A DNA stretch of 64,000 nt from Phycisphaerae bacterium (lineage in GTDB: Bacteria; Planctomycetota; Phycisphaerae; UBA1845): the NCBI GenBank assembly GCA_029260215.1, contig JAJDDQ010000046.1, forward strand, positions 19,839-83,838. The letters are read 5' to 3'. Below, in pieces: positions 54,269 through 62,470 of the stretch. The notes under the pieces were generated by a model. That model ran no database searches. It was given only the letters and a program-made list of their open reading frames with translations, and was not told the DNA's origin. The first letter of the stretch is position 1, and each line of letters starts with the position of its first letter. Made by a program: the position numbers and the translations under genes.

Positions 54269-56362
54269 ATGATCCCCACCATGCCCCAACGCGACGCCAA
54301 ACTCCTCATCGGCCTGCTCGTCACCATTGCTTTGACGATGTTGCCGGTGACCGCCTTCAGTGCGGCTGCGGGATTCGCACTGCTCCTCTATTTTCCCGGC
54401 CGATTGCTGCTCCCGATCCTCGGCCTGGACCGTATGTGGTCGCCGGCTGGGACCACGATTCTCGCCCTGGCGGTTTCGTGGTCCGTCGTACCGTTTTTCC
54501 TCAACCCCGTTTGGCACGCGACCAACGCGGGTTACACATTACTGGCCTGCTTGGGACTGACGCTGATCGCACTCTGGGCAGTCATCCGCCCGACGGACAG
54601 CCCATCGCCCGAGCAAACCTTCACCCGGAAAGTCACCGTCGCAGCCGCCCTGCTCATCGCCGCGTCCATCGTTCCGTCGATCGTCTTCCCCTATTGGCCT
54701 ACGGAGCTTTTCGGCTACCCCGTACCGGCTGAAATTCACGACTACATCAAGCACCAAGGCCTGCTCTTTTCCCTGGAGCAACGCCCTCTGCCGATTGGCA
54801 ACCCGTTTTTCGCCAAAGGAGCCGCCGACCCGGTCTACTACTACCACTTTTTTTATCTCATCCCCGCCACCGTCCGCGCGTGGACCCATCACACGCTAAC
54901 TTACGAAACAGCCTTCACCGCTGCCGCCGTCCTCGTCGCGCTGCCATTGATCGGCATGGTATATCTGATCGCGAAGCGATTCACGCGCGACGAATCCTCC
55001 GCCCTGCTGTCAACCGGTTTGTTCAGCGTCATCGGGGCCTTCGATTTATTCCTCTACCTGCCGTGGATGTTTCACAAAGGCCGACCGCTCATCATGCTCG
55101 ATTTCTGGGTCGAGCATCCCTACATCATCCACAACCCGCTATTCCAGATCGTCTGGAGTCCGCAAAACGTGCTGGCGGTCCTTGTCGTGCTCGTCGGCGT
55201 GCTTTTGCTTTCCGCCGGAACGCTCCGCAGAAGCTGGGTTCTGTGGGGGCCTGTGTTCGCAGCAGCCATTCTCGGTTCCAGCGTCTGGATCGCTCTGGGA
55301 GCGTTGCCCGCGCTGGCCATCTGGGCTGTGACCAAACGACGGAATCTCCCGGCCATCGTCGGCATCGGTGTGCTAATCGCGATCGTCAATCTCCCCACGA
55401 TCTCCAATTATCTCGACAGCGCGGCCCATCCCGATCGCGGCTTGACGTTTGATTGGCCGGTGAATCAGGCAGCGGTCTTCGGTCGCCTCGTCGGGCCGGG
55501 AATCATCGCGAATTTTCTCGATTTGCCTTTTACGCTCGCATTGGAATTCGGTCCTAAAGCACTGCTCCTGCCGCTCGTTCCCATCGCGCTCTGGAAACGC
55601 GCCTGGGCGGACGACGGCCTGCGATGGCTTATGATCACAGCCGTCCTGTCGATACTCATCGCCTCCGTGGTACGCGTCGAACTCATTCACAACGATCTCA
55701 GACACAAGATCATTCTTCTGACCATGATTTTCTGCGCGGTGATCGGCGGCGGCGTTGTCAAGACAGTGCGCGATCCGACTTGGCGAAATCCGTTCGGCCT
55801 GACGCTGGCCAACCCCCGCTTTGGCCGACTCGGTTCGTCCATGCTTGTTGTTATTATGATGGCGGGCCTGCTGACCGAACTTTACGAATCACCCGCCACC
55901 GCCACCCGTCGCTACGTTGAAGATCACCTGGCCTACCGGGCCGCTTCGCCCGAGCGAAAGCAATTGATTGAGGCTGAGCGCGCCGCGTTGGGCTTCATGC
56001 GTCACCAACTGCCGCCCGACGCCGTCGTTCAAGGTTCGGGCAGCCCGCTCCGCGCCCGTCTCGCTCAGACCGTTCGCAAGCAAATCGGCGTGATGGAACC
56101 TTGGGACGATATCGCGGTTTTCGCCCCGAACGACCCGACGGAATACCACCGCGCGGTCGACACCGTGCTCACCGAACTACGCCAAGGCAGCTCAGCCAAA
56201 GACCTGCACCGAATCTTGCGATCTTACGGAATCACGCACGTCTTCGTCGGCATCGTTGAGCGGGAACAATGGACAGCCCTCCAACGATTCGACGATAAAC
56301 GTTATTTCAATGACCTGTTCAATCGCGACGGAGTTCGTGTCGCAACAGTCACGCAGCCATGA
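54269..56362 (+). CDS. Large polytopic membrane protein, GT-C-like
   Basis: A 697-residue protein with 14 or more helices. The first extracytoplasmic loop region contains VYYYHFFYLIPATVRAW preceded by PIGNPFFAKGAADP, a pattern similar to DUF2298-type and related GT-C membrane proteins that use lipid-linked sugars. The C-terminal 150 residues are soluble (HQLPPDAVVQGSGSPLRARLAQ), like the extracytoplasmic C-terminal domain of such enzymes. The next gene, a DUF2723-like GT, starts within its stop codon (ATGA). A glycosyltransferase role is plausible but unproven. Confidence 0.6.
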   Translation: MIPTMPQRDAKLLIGLLVTIALTMLPVTAFSAAAGFALLLYFPGRLLLPILGLDRMWSPAGTTILALAVSWSVVPFFLNPVWHATNAGYTLLACLGLTLIALWAVIRPTDSPSPEQTFTRKVTVAAALLIAASIVPSIVFPYWPTELFGYPVPAEIHDYIKHQGLLFSLEQRPLPIGNPFFAKGAADPVYYYHFFYLIPATVRAWTHHTLTYETAFTAAAVLVALPLIGMVYLIAKRFTRDESSALLSTGLFSVIGAFDLFLYLPWMFHKGRPLIMLDFWVEHPYIIHNPLFQIVWSPQNVLAVLVVLVGVLLLSAGTLRRSWVLWGPVFAAAILGSSVWIALGALPALAIWAVTKRRNLPAIVGIGVLIAIVNLPTISNYLDSAAHPDRGLTFDWPVNQAAVFGRLVGPGIIANFLDLPFTLALEFGPKALLLPLVPIALWKRAWADDGLRWLMITAVLSILIASVVRVELIHNDLRHKIILLTMIFCAVIGGGVVKTVRDPTWRNPFGLTLANPRFGRLGSSMLVVIMMAGLLTELYESPATATRRYVEDHLAYRAASPERKQLIEAERAALGFMRHQLPPDAVVQGSGSPLRARLAQTVRKQIGVMEPWDDIAVFAPNDPTEYHRAVDTVLTELRQGSSAKDLHRILRSYGITHVFVGIVEREQWTALQRFDDKRYFNDLFNRDGVRVATVTQP

Positions 56363-57894
56363 CCCGAACCACGCTCCAACTCGACAGCCCGCCGCCGCGC
56401 CTGATCCGCATCTGGCTCGCCGCGTTCGCAGCCGCCCTCGCACTCTACGCTGCCACCGCTGCTCCGGGCGTCCTCTGGGGTGATTCCGGAGACGCCCAAC
56501 TCCGCGTGCTCCTCGGACATTTCAGCGACCACCGTCACTATTCCCGATCACACCCGCTCTACTACCTGATCGCTTGGCTGGTGAATTCCGTCGCGGGGAA
56601 CGCAGCCCGCTCCGCGACAACCGTGGCCGTCATCGCAGGTGCCGTGACCGTCGCCAACGTCGCAGCCTGGACAGCCATCCTCACCCGCCATCGCGCCGCC
56701 GCGGTATGCGCGACCATAGCCCTCGCACTCTCGCACTCCTTGTGGCACCTCTCCACCGTCGCCGAAGTCATGACACTTTCGACAGCGTTTCTCGGTGCGG
56801 AACTGCTCTGTGTGACCCGATTCACTCAGACGCGAAAACCGAACCTGCTCATCGCCGCCCTGTTCTTCAACGGCCTGAACCTCGCAACGCACAACCTGGC
56901 TATGCTCGTTTGGCCTGCGTACGCCTTGTTGATCGCGATGGAGTTCCGCCGAAGGACGATCACGCCAAGCTTGCTCGCCAAAGCGGCAATCGCCATGCTG
57001 CTCGGCGCCGCCCCCATCATCGTCCTGTTCGTCAGCCTTTCCCGACAAGATGGCTCCCCTTTGTCCGTCCTTCAGAAAATGATCGCCGGACGCTACGCAG
57101 GCTACGCCCTGAACGCCTCGCACCTGCTCCGCCCTATCTTGAAAATGTCCGCCTACTCCCTCTACAGCTTCGCGACACCGGTTCTGCTATTCAGTTTCGT
57201 GGGCCTGCGAAGCCTGATACGCTCCGAAAATCGCTCATTCAGAGCGTTCTCGCTGACAGCGTTCGCCTTCCTCGCCGCCTTCGGCCTCCGATACAACGTC
57301 GCCGACCAGCATGTTTTCATGCTCCACAGTTACATTCTGCTCACCGGCTTCATCGCGATCGGACTCGACACATTCTTCGCCCGAACACCCTGCCTGAGGC
57401 GTCGCACGCTCTGGGTCGCCCTCTCCGCCACCGCCCCAATCGTCTACGCGCTGGCCCCCGGCTGGCTGCGCGATAATCCCAAATGGTCCATCGTCCCCGA
57501 TCGCACCATCCCGCATCGCGACAATTACAACTGGTTTCTCAAACCCTGGCGGACCGGTCTCGACGGCCCGGAGCGATTCGCCACCGAAACCCTCAATAGC
57601 CTCCCGGAAAACACCGTCCTGATGATCGACAGTACGCCCTTGTCGCCGATTCTCTATCTCCAGAACGCCAACGCTTTCCGCCGCGATGTTCTCCTGCTCG
57701 GCGGCGCTCAATATCAGTCCTGGTACGAAGCACCGCTCCCCGTGCCCAGCCCGGAGCTTGACGCGATCATCTCGCAAGATCGGCTGTTCACCATCACCGA
57801 CGACCGGACCACCTGGAATCGCCACCTCGACAAACCGCGCTACGGCTGCAAACCCGCCCCGGGCCAACTCTTCCAAATCACCCGTCAACCCTGA
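56359..57894 (+). CDS. DUF2723-like (GT-C) membrane glycosyltransferase
   Basis: A 511-residue polytopic protein with about ten helices. The N-terminus has GVLWGDSGDAQLRVLLG and SRSHPLYYLIAWLVN, the acidic DSGD/E loop and HPxxY segment that mark the DUF2723/GT117-type family of GT-C enzymes. LATHNLAMLVWPAYALL follows. The C-terminal region (390-511) is soluble with PENTVLMIDSTPLSPILYLQNA. It overlaps the preceding large membrane protein gene and probably works with it on a lipid-linked glycan or protein acceptor in the membrane. Confidence 0.75.
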   Translation: MTRTTLQLDSPPPRLIRIWLAAFAAALALYAATAAPGVLWGDSGDAQLRVLLGHFSDHRHYSRSHPLYYLIAWLVNSVAGNAARSATTVAVIAGAVTVANVAAWTAILTRHRAAAVCATIALALSHSLWHLSTVAEVMTLSTAFLGAELLCVTRFTQTRKPNLLIAALFFNGLNLATHNLAMLVWPAYALLIAMEFRRRTITPSLLAKAAIAMLLGAAPIIVLFVSLSRQDGSPLSVLQKMIAGRYAGYALNASHLLRPILKMSAYSLYSFATPVLLFSFVGLRSLIRSENRSFRAFSLTAFAFLAAFGLRYNVADQHVFMLHSYILLTGFIAIGLDTFFARTPCLRRRTLWVALSATAPIVYALAPGWLRDNPKWSIVPDRTIPHRDNYNWFLKPWRTGLDGPERFATETLNSLPENTVLMIDSTPLSPILYLQNANAFRRDVLLLGGAQYQSWYEAPLPVPSPELDAIISQDRLFTITDDRTTWNRHLDKPRYGCKPAPGQLFQITRQP

Positions 57895-57936
57895 TATACC
57901 GCGGACCAGCTATTCGCCACGACCGCGAGCTTTGCC

Positions 57937-57942
57937 TATAAT
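57937..57942 (+). promoter_or_regulatory. Candidate -10 element for the UDP-glucose dehydrogenase gene
   Basis: A perfect TATAAT lies 95 bases upstream of the gene start in the 142-base gap. The -35 region (TTCGCC 18 bases upstream) is poor, so the promoter is only a candidate. Confidence 0.35.
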
Positions 57943-58036
57943 CACGCGTCTATCCAGCCGATAAGGACTATTGGCCACGTGAACGTCGTTGTATGACGTT
58001 CACCGAACGGGGTTCAAGCTAGAGAGCAACCTGACC

Positions 58037-59353
58037 ATGCGCATCACCGTAGCAGGATCGGGATATGTCGGACTCGTCGCCGGGGCGTGCTTCGCCGACA
58101 CCGGTAACGACATCATCGGGTACGACATTGACCAGAAAAAAGTCGATGAGCTGAACAAAGGCCACATCCCGATTTTCGAGCCGGGGCTGGCTGAGCTTAT
58201 CACCATCAACCGCAAGGCTGGTCGAATTCGCTTCACCACCGACCTGCCCGAAGCCATGGACCACGCCCACGCCATTTTCATCTGCATCGGGACGGCTCCG
58301 CTTCCCGACGGATCAGCCGACCTTTCCGGCATCGAAGCCTTTGCCCGCGCGATGTCCACGGAAACGCGCAGACCTGTTTCCGTTGCCATCAAGAGCACCG
58401 TACCCGTCGGCACGGGCGAGCACATCGAGAAGATAGTTCGCGAGAAAGCCAAACACCCCGTCCACCTCATCAGCAACCCCGAATTCCTCAAAGAGGGATC
58501 CGCGGTTCAGGACTTTCAACGCCCGGGAAGAGTTGTCATCGGCTATGAAGATGCAGACGCCAGCGAAGTCATCCGCGAACTCTACATGCCCTTTCTCCGC
58601 AATCAGCATCCGATTCTGATGATGAGACGTCGCGCCGCGGAGATGGCCAAGTACGCCTGCAACGGAATACTCGCGTCACGCATCAGCTTCATCAACGAAA
58701 TCGCCAATCTCTGCGACGCATGCGGTGTCGATGTGGACGATGTCCGCCGCGCAATGGGCACGGATTCGCGCATCGGTTTCCAGTTTCTCTACCCCGGTGC
58801 CGGGTACGGCGGAAGCTGCTTCCCCAAAGACGTGCAGGCCCTCATTCACACCGCCACGAAATATGGCGTCGAGCCGAGCATGCTGTCCGCCACGCACAAG
58901 ACCAACGAAGAGCAGAAGCACGTGCTCTTCAACAAGATTTCCAAACGTTTCGGCGGCGACCTCAAGGGCAAGACGTTCGCCGTCTGGGGCATCGCGTTCA
59001 AACCCAACACCGACGACATCCGCGAAGGCCCTGCACTAACGCTCATCCGCGAGTTGCTGGCCGCCGACGCCCAGGTACAGGCGCACGATCAGGAAGCGTT
59101 GGGCCATCTTCGCGGCGTGTTCGGCGAAAAAATAACCTACTGCGACGCCAACTATCAAGCCCTGGAAGGTGCCGACGCGCTCGCCATTTGCACGGAGTGG
59201 AACGACTTCAGAAGCCCCGACTTTGAACGCATGAAAGGCCTGCTCAGCAAGCCCATCGTGTTCGACGGTCGAAACCTGTACGAACCCGCCACCATGCATC
59301 GCCACGGCTTTGAATATTACTCGATCGGCAAGCCCGCCATCGGCCCGGCGTAG
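58037..59353 (+). CDS. ugd: UDP-glucose 6-dehydrogenase
   Basis: A 438-residue NAD-dependent dehydrogenase converting UDP-glucose to UDP-glucuronate, a precursor of acidic exopolysaccharides. The N-terminus VAGSGYVGLVAGACFADTG is the Rossmann nucleotide site, KSTVPVGT follows at about 118, and GAGYGGSCFPKDVQAL contains the catalytic cysteine near 258. WGIAFKPNTDDIREGP is the C-terminal signature. I use the ATG at 58037 since it fits the family start; 16 codons upstream are non-homologous. The length is that of the family. UDP-mannose or other NDP-sugar dehydrogenases are less likely alternatives. Confidence 0.92.
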   Translation: MRITVAGSGYVGLVAGACFADTGNDIIGYDIDQKKVDELNKGHIPIFEPGLAELITINRKAGRIRFTTDLPEAMDHAHAIFICIGTAPLPDGSADLSGIEAFARAMSTETRRPVSVAIKSTVPVGTGEHIEKIVREKAKHPVHLISNPEFLKEGSAVQDFQRPGRVVIGYEDADASEVIRELYMPFLRNQHPILMMRRRAAEMAKYACNGILASRISFINEIANLCDACGVDVDDVRRAMGTDSRIGFQFLYPGAGYGGSCFPKDVQALIHTATKYGVEPSMLSATHKTNEEQKHVLFNKISKRFGGDLKGKTFAVWGIAFKPNTDDIREGPALTLIRELLAADAQVQAHDQEALGHLRGVFGEKITYCDANYQALEGADALAICTEWNDFRSPDFERMKGLLSKPIVFDGRNLYEPATMHRHGFEYYSIGKPAIGPA

Positions 59354-59371
59354 CCCAACGAGCCACGATTC

Positions 59372-59488
59372 GCTGAACAGTGATTGAAGAACGAGGGTCA
59401 TGAGTGTGGCACCGGTTTTCCAACCGGTGCACGAAACATCGTTTCGTGTGAATACACGATTTGAAAACCCGTGCCACACTATTCAGCA
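59372..59488. repeat. Palindromic element D
   Basis: Outer arms GCTGAACAGTG (59372-59382) and CACTATTCAGC (59478-59488) and inner arms AGTGTGGCACCGGTTTTC (59403-59420) and GAAAACCCGTGCCACACT (59463-59480) form a nested inverted repeat. Smaller hairpins lie inside (CACCGGTTTTCCAACCGGTG and CACGAAACATCGTTTCGTG). It separates convergent genes. A transcription terminator role is possible but no T run is visible. Confidence 0.65.
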
Positions 59489-59510
59489 ATCTGCCGGGAA
59501 TGACACGCTT

Positions 59511-60992
59511 CTATTCACACAACGCCGGCACGAACAAAGACGCGACGTAACGACCAACTTCCCGCGTCAGATCGATCGCCAGACCCGCCGATCGTCCGAA
59601 CTCGTTGCATGTCTCAATCACGGGCCTCGTGTGCAATCCGGGGTTGGCCCGCACGACCCGTGCTTGCGTACCGTCGTCCAGCACAACGCCGCTGCCGATC
59701 GGAAAAACCGACGTCGCATCCAAAAATGCACGCACGAATTTCGTGTCGTACTTGTTCGCATGCGCTTCCCCCAACAGAGTATGCATCGCGTCATACGGCA
59801 GCATCGCCGGGCGATAAGGCCTGTCTTGCGACATGGCTGAGTAAGCATCGGCGATGGCTGCGACTTTCGCGAACGGATGAGTACCACCGCTCGAACGCTT
59901 CTTCGGATACCCGCTGCAATCGCAACGCTCGTGAGATTGATAAGCCACGAAACGTGCCGCGTCCGGAAGATCATCCACCAGTTCAAGGCGGGCCATCGTG
60001 TCCTCCACATGACGTTCCATCTCGACGCGTTCCTGACGCGTCAGCGGTCGCGCTGCCATGCGGATTTCGTTCGGTACGACAGCCATCCCCACATCCTGCA
60101 GCAGTGTGCCCGCACCGATTTCCTTCAACTGTTCCGCATTCCAACCCAGTTGTGCGGACACGCTCATCGCCATCAATGAAAAGCTGACACTGTGATCGTG
60201 CAGATATTCCCCACCCGCGACGTGCGTACCCACGATAAGCGGCAGAATGTCCATGTCCCGGTCGATCATTTCGATGAACGGGTGCAACGATTCGTGAACA
60301 TCCCGAGCCAAAACCCTACGCCCCGCCAGCAGGCGATCGAATGATTCCAGAACGCGCTCGCTCGCCGATGCGTGCAATTCCAAACCGCGCTCCGCCTCCT
60401 CGTGAACAATGGCCAGCGGCTGACGCGGACGCTCAAACCGCATCAGCGACCGAGCAGGAATCGGTTCAGCCAGCGACAACGCCAGCGATTCCTCTACGCT
60501 GACACGCCGCACGGACGACGGCTTGACGGCCGGAGTCTTTTCAGGCCCCGCCCCGAGTCTGACCGTCGTCAGATTCCGGCGACGAAGCAGATCAAGAAAC
60601 CGCGTCGTAATCGTTGTACCTGCCGCGAGAAGCAGAACCCCATTTTGATCGAAGAGCTTTTCGGACAGTTGCATGCCGCTTTGCAACATATCCACGCTGA
60701 GCACGCGACCACCGTCCGAATCCGCTTCCTCCCCGGACGCCGCCGGAGAATCTTGAGACGCCGCAGTCTCCGAAGCGGGTGCTTCCGGAAAAAACTCGTC
60801 AGGCCAATCGTCGCCACCGTAAAGTCCGTAAATCGCCCGACGTTTCAATTTTGAGACATCGGCAGCGCTCAGCCTTGCACCCCGGTCCAGCAGCACATGC
60901 CCTTTCGAGTCGAGCATCGCACCCGGCAGTTCGAACCCCGGATCAAGCACGTAGTCCGGCAGCCTGCGTTGTGTCTTGGTTTCGATGGGCAT
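59511..60992 (-). CDS. HD-GYP-like protein with an altered HD motif
   Basis: A 493-residue protein. Residues 20-60 and 95-143 carry two similar segments (DSKGHVLLDRGARLSAADVSKL and DQNGVLLLAAGTTITTRFLDLL). An HD-GYP domain follows (about 255-430): the expected LLHDIGK reads LLQDVGM, so the metal-binding histidine at residue 299 is glutamine and the following lysine is missing, while the GYP part SHERCDCSGYP and the ADAYSAMSQDRPYRPA segment are present. This family degrades cyclic di-GMP; with the altered HD it may bind rather than cleave. It is on the same strand as the lipoprotein upstream. Confidence 0.82.
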   Translation of the reverse strand: MPIETKTQRRLPDYVLDPGFELPGAMLDSKGHVLLDRGARLSAADVSKLKRRAIYGLYGGDDWPDEFFPEAPASETAASQDSPAASGEEADSDGGRVLSVDMLQSGMQLSEKLFDQNGVLLLAAGTTITTRFLDLLRRRNLTTVRLGAGPEKTPAVKPSSVRRVSVEESLALSLAEPIPARSLMRFERPRQPLAIVHEEAERGLELHASASERVLESFDRLLAGRRVLARDVHESLHPFIEMIDRDMDILPLIVGTHVAGGEYLHDHSVSFSLMAMSVSAQLGWNAEQLKEIGAGTLLQDVGMAVVPNEIRMAARPLTRQERVEMERHVEDTMARLELVDDLPDAARFVAYQSHERCDCSGYPKKRSSGGTHPFAKVAAIADAYSAMSQDRPYRPAMLPYDAMHTLLGEAHANKYDTKFVRAFLDATSVFPIGSGVVLDDGTQARVVRANPGLHTRPVIETCNEFGRSAGLAIDLTREVGRYVASLFVPALCE

Positions 60993-61090
60993 TGGCGAAC
61001 CAGGAATTACGAATGGAGACCGTAAAACCTATCGGCCCGCGATGGGCACGCCTTTTCGGATCGCCCGGTCCGATAAACGGGAAATGAGAA

Positions 61091-61594
61091 TCAGGGCGTA
61101 TCGTCAACCGCCAGCCACGCCCCTCCGTCCGAAAGCTCCAGTGTCAACAGCGGATAATGCCTGCGATTCAGCTCGGAATTCTTCCCGTTGATACGCAGCA
61201 CGATACGCCGATCAAGATCAACGCCGATCATGTCCAGGTGCAGCACAACCCGCTTGGCCCCCACCAGTTCGATATCGATTTTGTTTTCCTCCTTGATGAA
61301 TCGCCCCGTCGCCACGCCCGCGCCGGCTCCGTCGCGCACGGCCGTAACGAAAACCCACCGCTCCGGGTCAACCGCCAGAGCGTTCTCAAGCGCTTCCGGC
61401 ACGGGCGGCAAGGGCGGCAAGGGCGGCGGCTCATTCGAAACCGGTTCAGCCGGCGGTGTTTCGTCCGCCCGATGCGTGGCCGGTGGTGTCGCGGTCCGCG
61501 AACAGGACACCGCCAAGGTCGCCAGAACGCACACCGCCAAGGCTACAGCACCAGTGAAAAACCGGTGCGAAAAAGAATAGGGAGCACAGTTCAA
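61091..61594 (-). CDS. Putative lipoprotein with proline-rich linker
   Basis: A 167-residue protein starting at TTG 61594, chosen because GGAG lies seven bases upstream and it gives a signal peptide of normal length ending in the lipobox LAVSC. An ATG 16 codons upstream (61642) would give an unusually long leader. After the cysteine comes a proline-rich linker (EPPPLPPLPPVP), then a beta-rich domain with WVFVTAVRDGAGAGVATGRFIKEENKIDIEL. No family recognised. It may be co-transcribed with the HD-GYP-like gene, 98 bases downstream. Confidence 0.6.
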   Translation of the reverse strand: MNCAPYSFSHRFFTGAVALAVCVLATLAVSCSRTATPPATHRADETPPAEPVSNEPPPLPPLPPVPEALENALAVDPERWVFVTAVRDGAGAGVATGRFIKEENKIDIELVGAKRVVLHLDMIGVDLDRRIVLRINGKNSELNRRHYPLLTLELSDGGAWLAVDDTP

Positions 61595-61648
61595 TGCATG
61601 ACTCCGTAAAGACGTGTGCAGGCTGGATACGTCATGGTACATCTCGTT

Positions 61649-61702
61649 CTGGGTGCCACGGTCTGGCGCAGCCAGGCCGTGGCGTTTCGCAACTCCCACG
61701 GC
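61649..61702 (+). repeat. Palindromic repeat B, copy 3 (partial)
   Basis: CTGGGTGCCACGGTCTGG is followed by its hairpin partner CCAGGCCGTGG and then AACTCCCACGG, matching one half of the 23239-23372 element. The missing half is replaced by repeat A copy 5, which begins directly after it. Confidence 0.7.
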
Positions 61703-61814
61703 GCGGGTGCCCCACGGCTTTAGCCGTGGGAAATTCGAATCCAAGAACCATTCGACTTCCCCACCTCTGAAGAGGCGGGGCACCCACCCGTCGTTTCAGG
61801 CTCGACAAAGCACC
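61703..61814 (+). repeat. Palindromic repeat A, copy 5
   Basis: Same orientation as copies 1 and 2. Both hairpins are present, the second with one mismatch (CCACCTCTGAAGAGGCGG). The left terminal segment is absent, apparently replaced by repeat B, and the right end breaks off in GACAAAGCACCC. The remainder of the gap up to 61919 holds no recognised feature. Confidence 0.85.
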
Positions 61815-61919
61815 CGGCCCATCATGCTTCCGCCACCCGCCGTTGCACACGACGACGTAATCTTGTACCGTCCCCGTTTCCTGAAGGCGCGTATTATTCC
61901 AGAAATCAGGCTAAAAACT

Positions 61920-62459
61920 GTGCGAATTCGCTCTACAACCATATTATGCGTCCGTCGAGGCGACGAGGCGGCCATCGGCGGCGACGGCCAAGTCTCGCTG
62001 GGGCAGACCGTCGTCAAGCACGACGCAACAAAGCTGCGATCCTTTCAAGACGGAAACGTCTGGTGCGGATTCGCCGGAGCGGCAGCCGATGCGTTCGCCC
62101 TCCTCGACCGCTTCGAGGGTAAACTCGACGCACACAAGACCAACATCCGCAGGGCTGCCATCGAGCTTGCGAAGGAATGGCGCGCCGACAAGGTGCTCCG
62201 AAAACTCGATTCTCTGATCATCGTGTGCAGCCGAGAGGTTTCCCTGATGATCAGCGGCGGCGGCGATGTGATCGAACCGGGCGACGGCGTGCTCGGCGTC
62301 GGGTCCGGCGGGATGTATGCGGTAGCCGCCGCCCGTGCGCTGCTCAGCGCGACGGACCTGTCCGCCCGCGAAATCGTGGAGCGGTCGCTGCACACGGCCG
62401 CCGACATCTGCGTGTACACCAACCACAACATCAGTATTGAGACGGTCGGGAAATCCTGA
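61920..62459 (+). CDS. hslV: ATP-dependent protease subunit HslV
   Basis: A 179-residue N-terminal nucleophile threonine peptidase that forms the dodecameric core of the HslVU protease in the cytoplasm. After a five-residue pro-segment (VRIRS) the protein reads TTILCVRRGDEAAIGGDGQVSLG, where the first threonine is the catalytic nucleophile exposed after processing. VGSGGMYAVAAARAL follows. There is no ATG; I use GTG at 61920, with AGG nine bases upstream. The hslU start is 11 bases after its stop codon, and the two should be co-transcribed. Confidence 0.93.
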   Translation: MRIRSTTILCVRRGDEAAIGGDGQVSLGQTVVKHDATKLRSFQDGNVWCGFAGAAADAFALLDRFEGKLDAHKTNIRRAAIELAKEWRADKVLRKLDSLIIVCSREVSLMISGGGDVIEPGDGVLGVGSGGMYAVAAARALLSATDLSAREIVERSLHTAADICVYTNHNISIETVGKS

Positions 62460-62470
62460 CCGGCGACACC

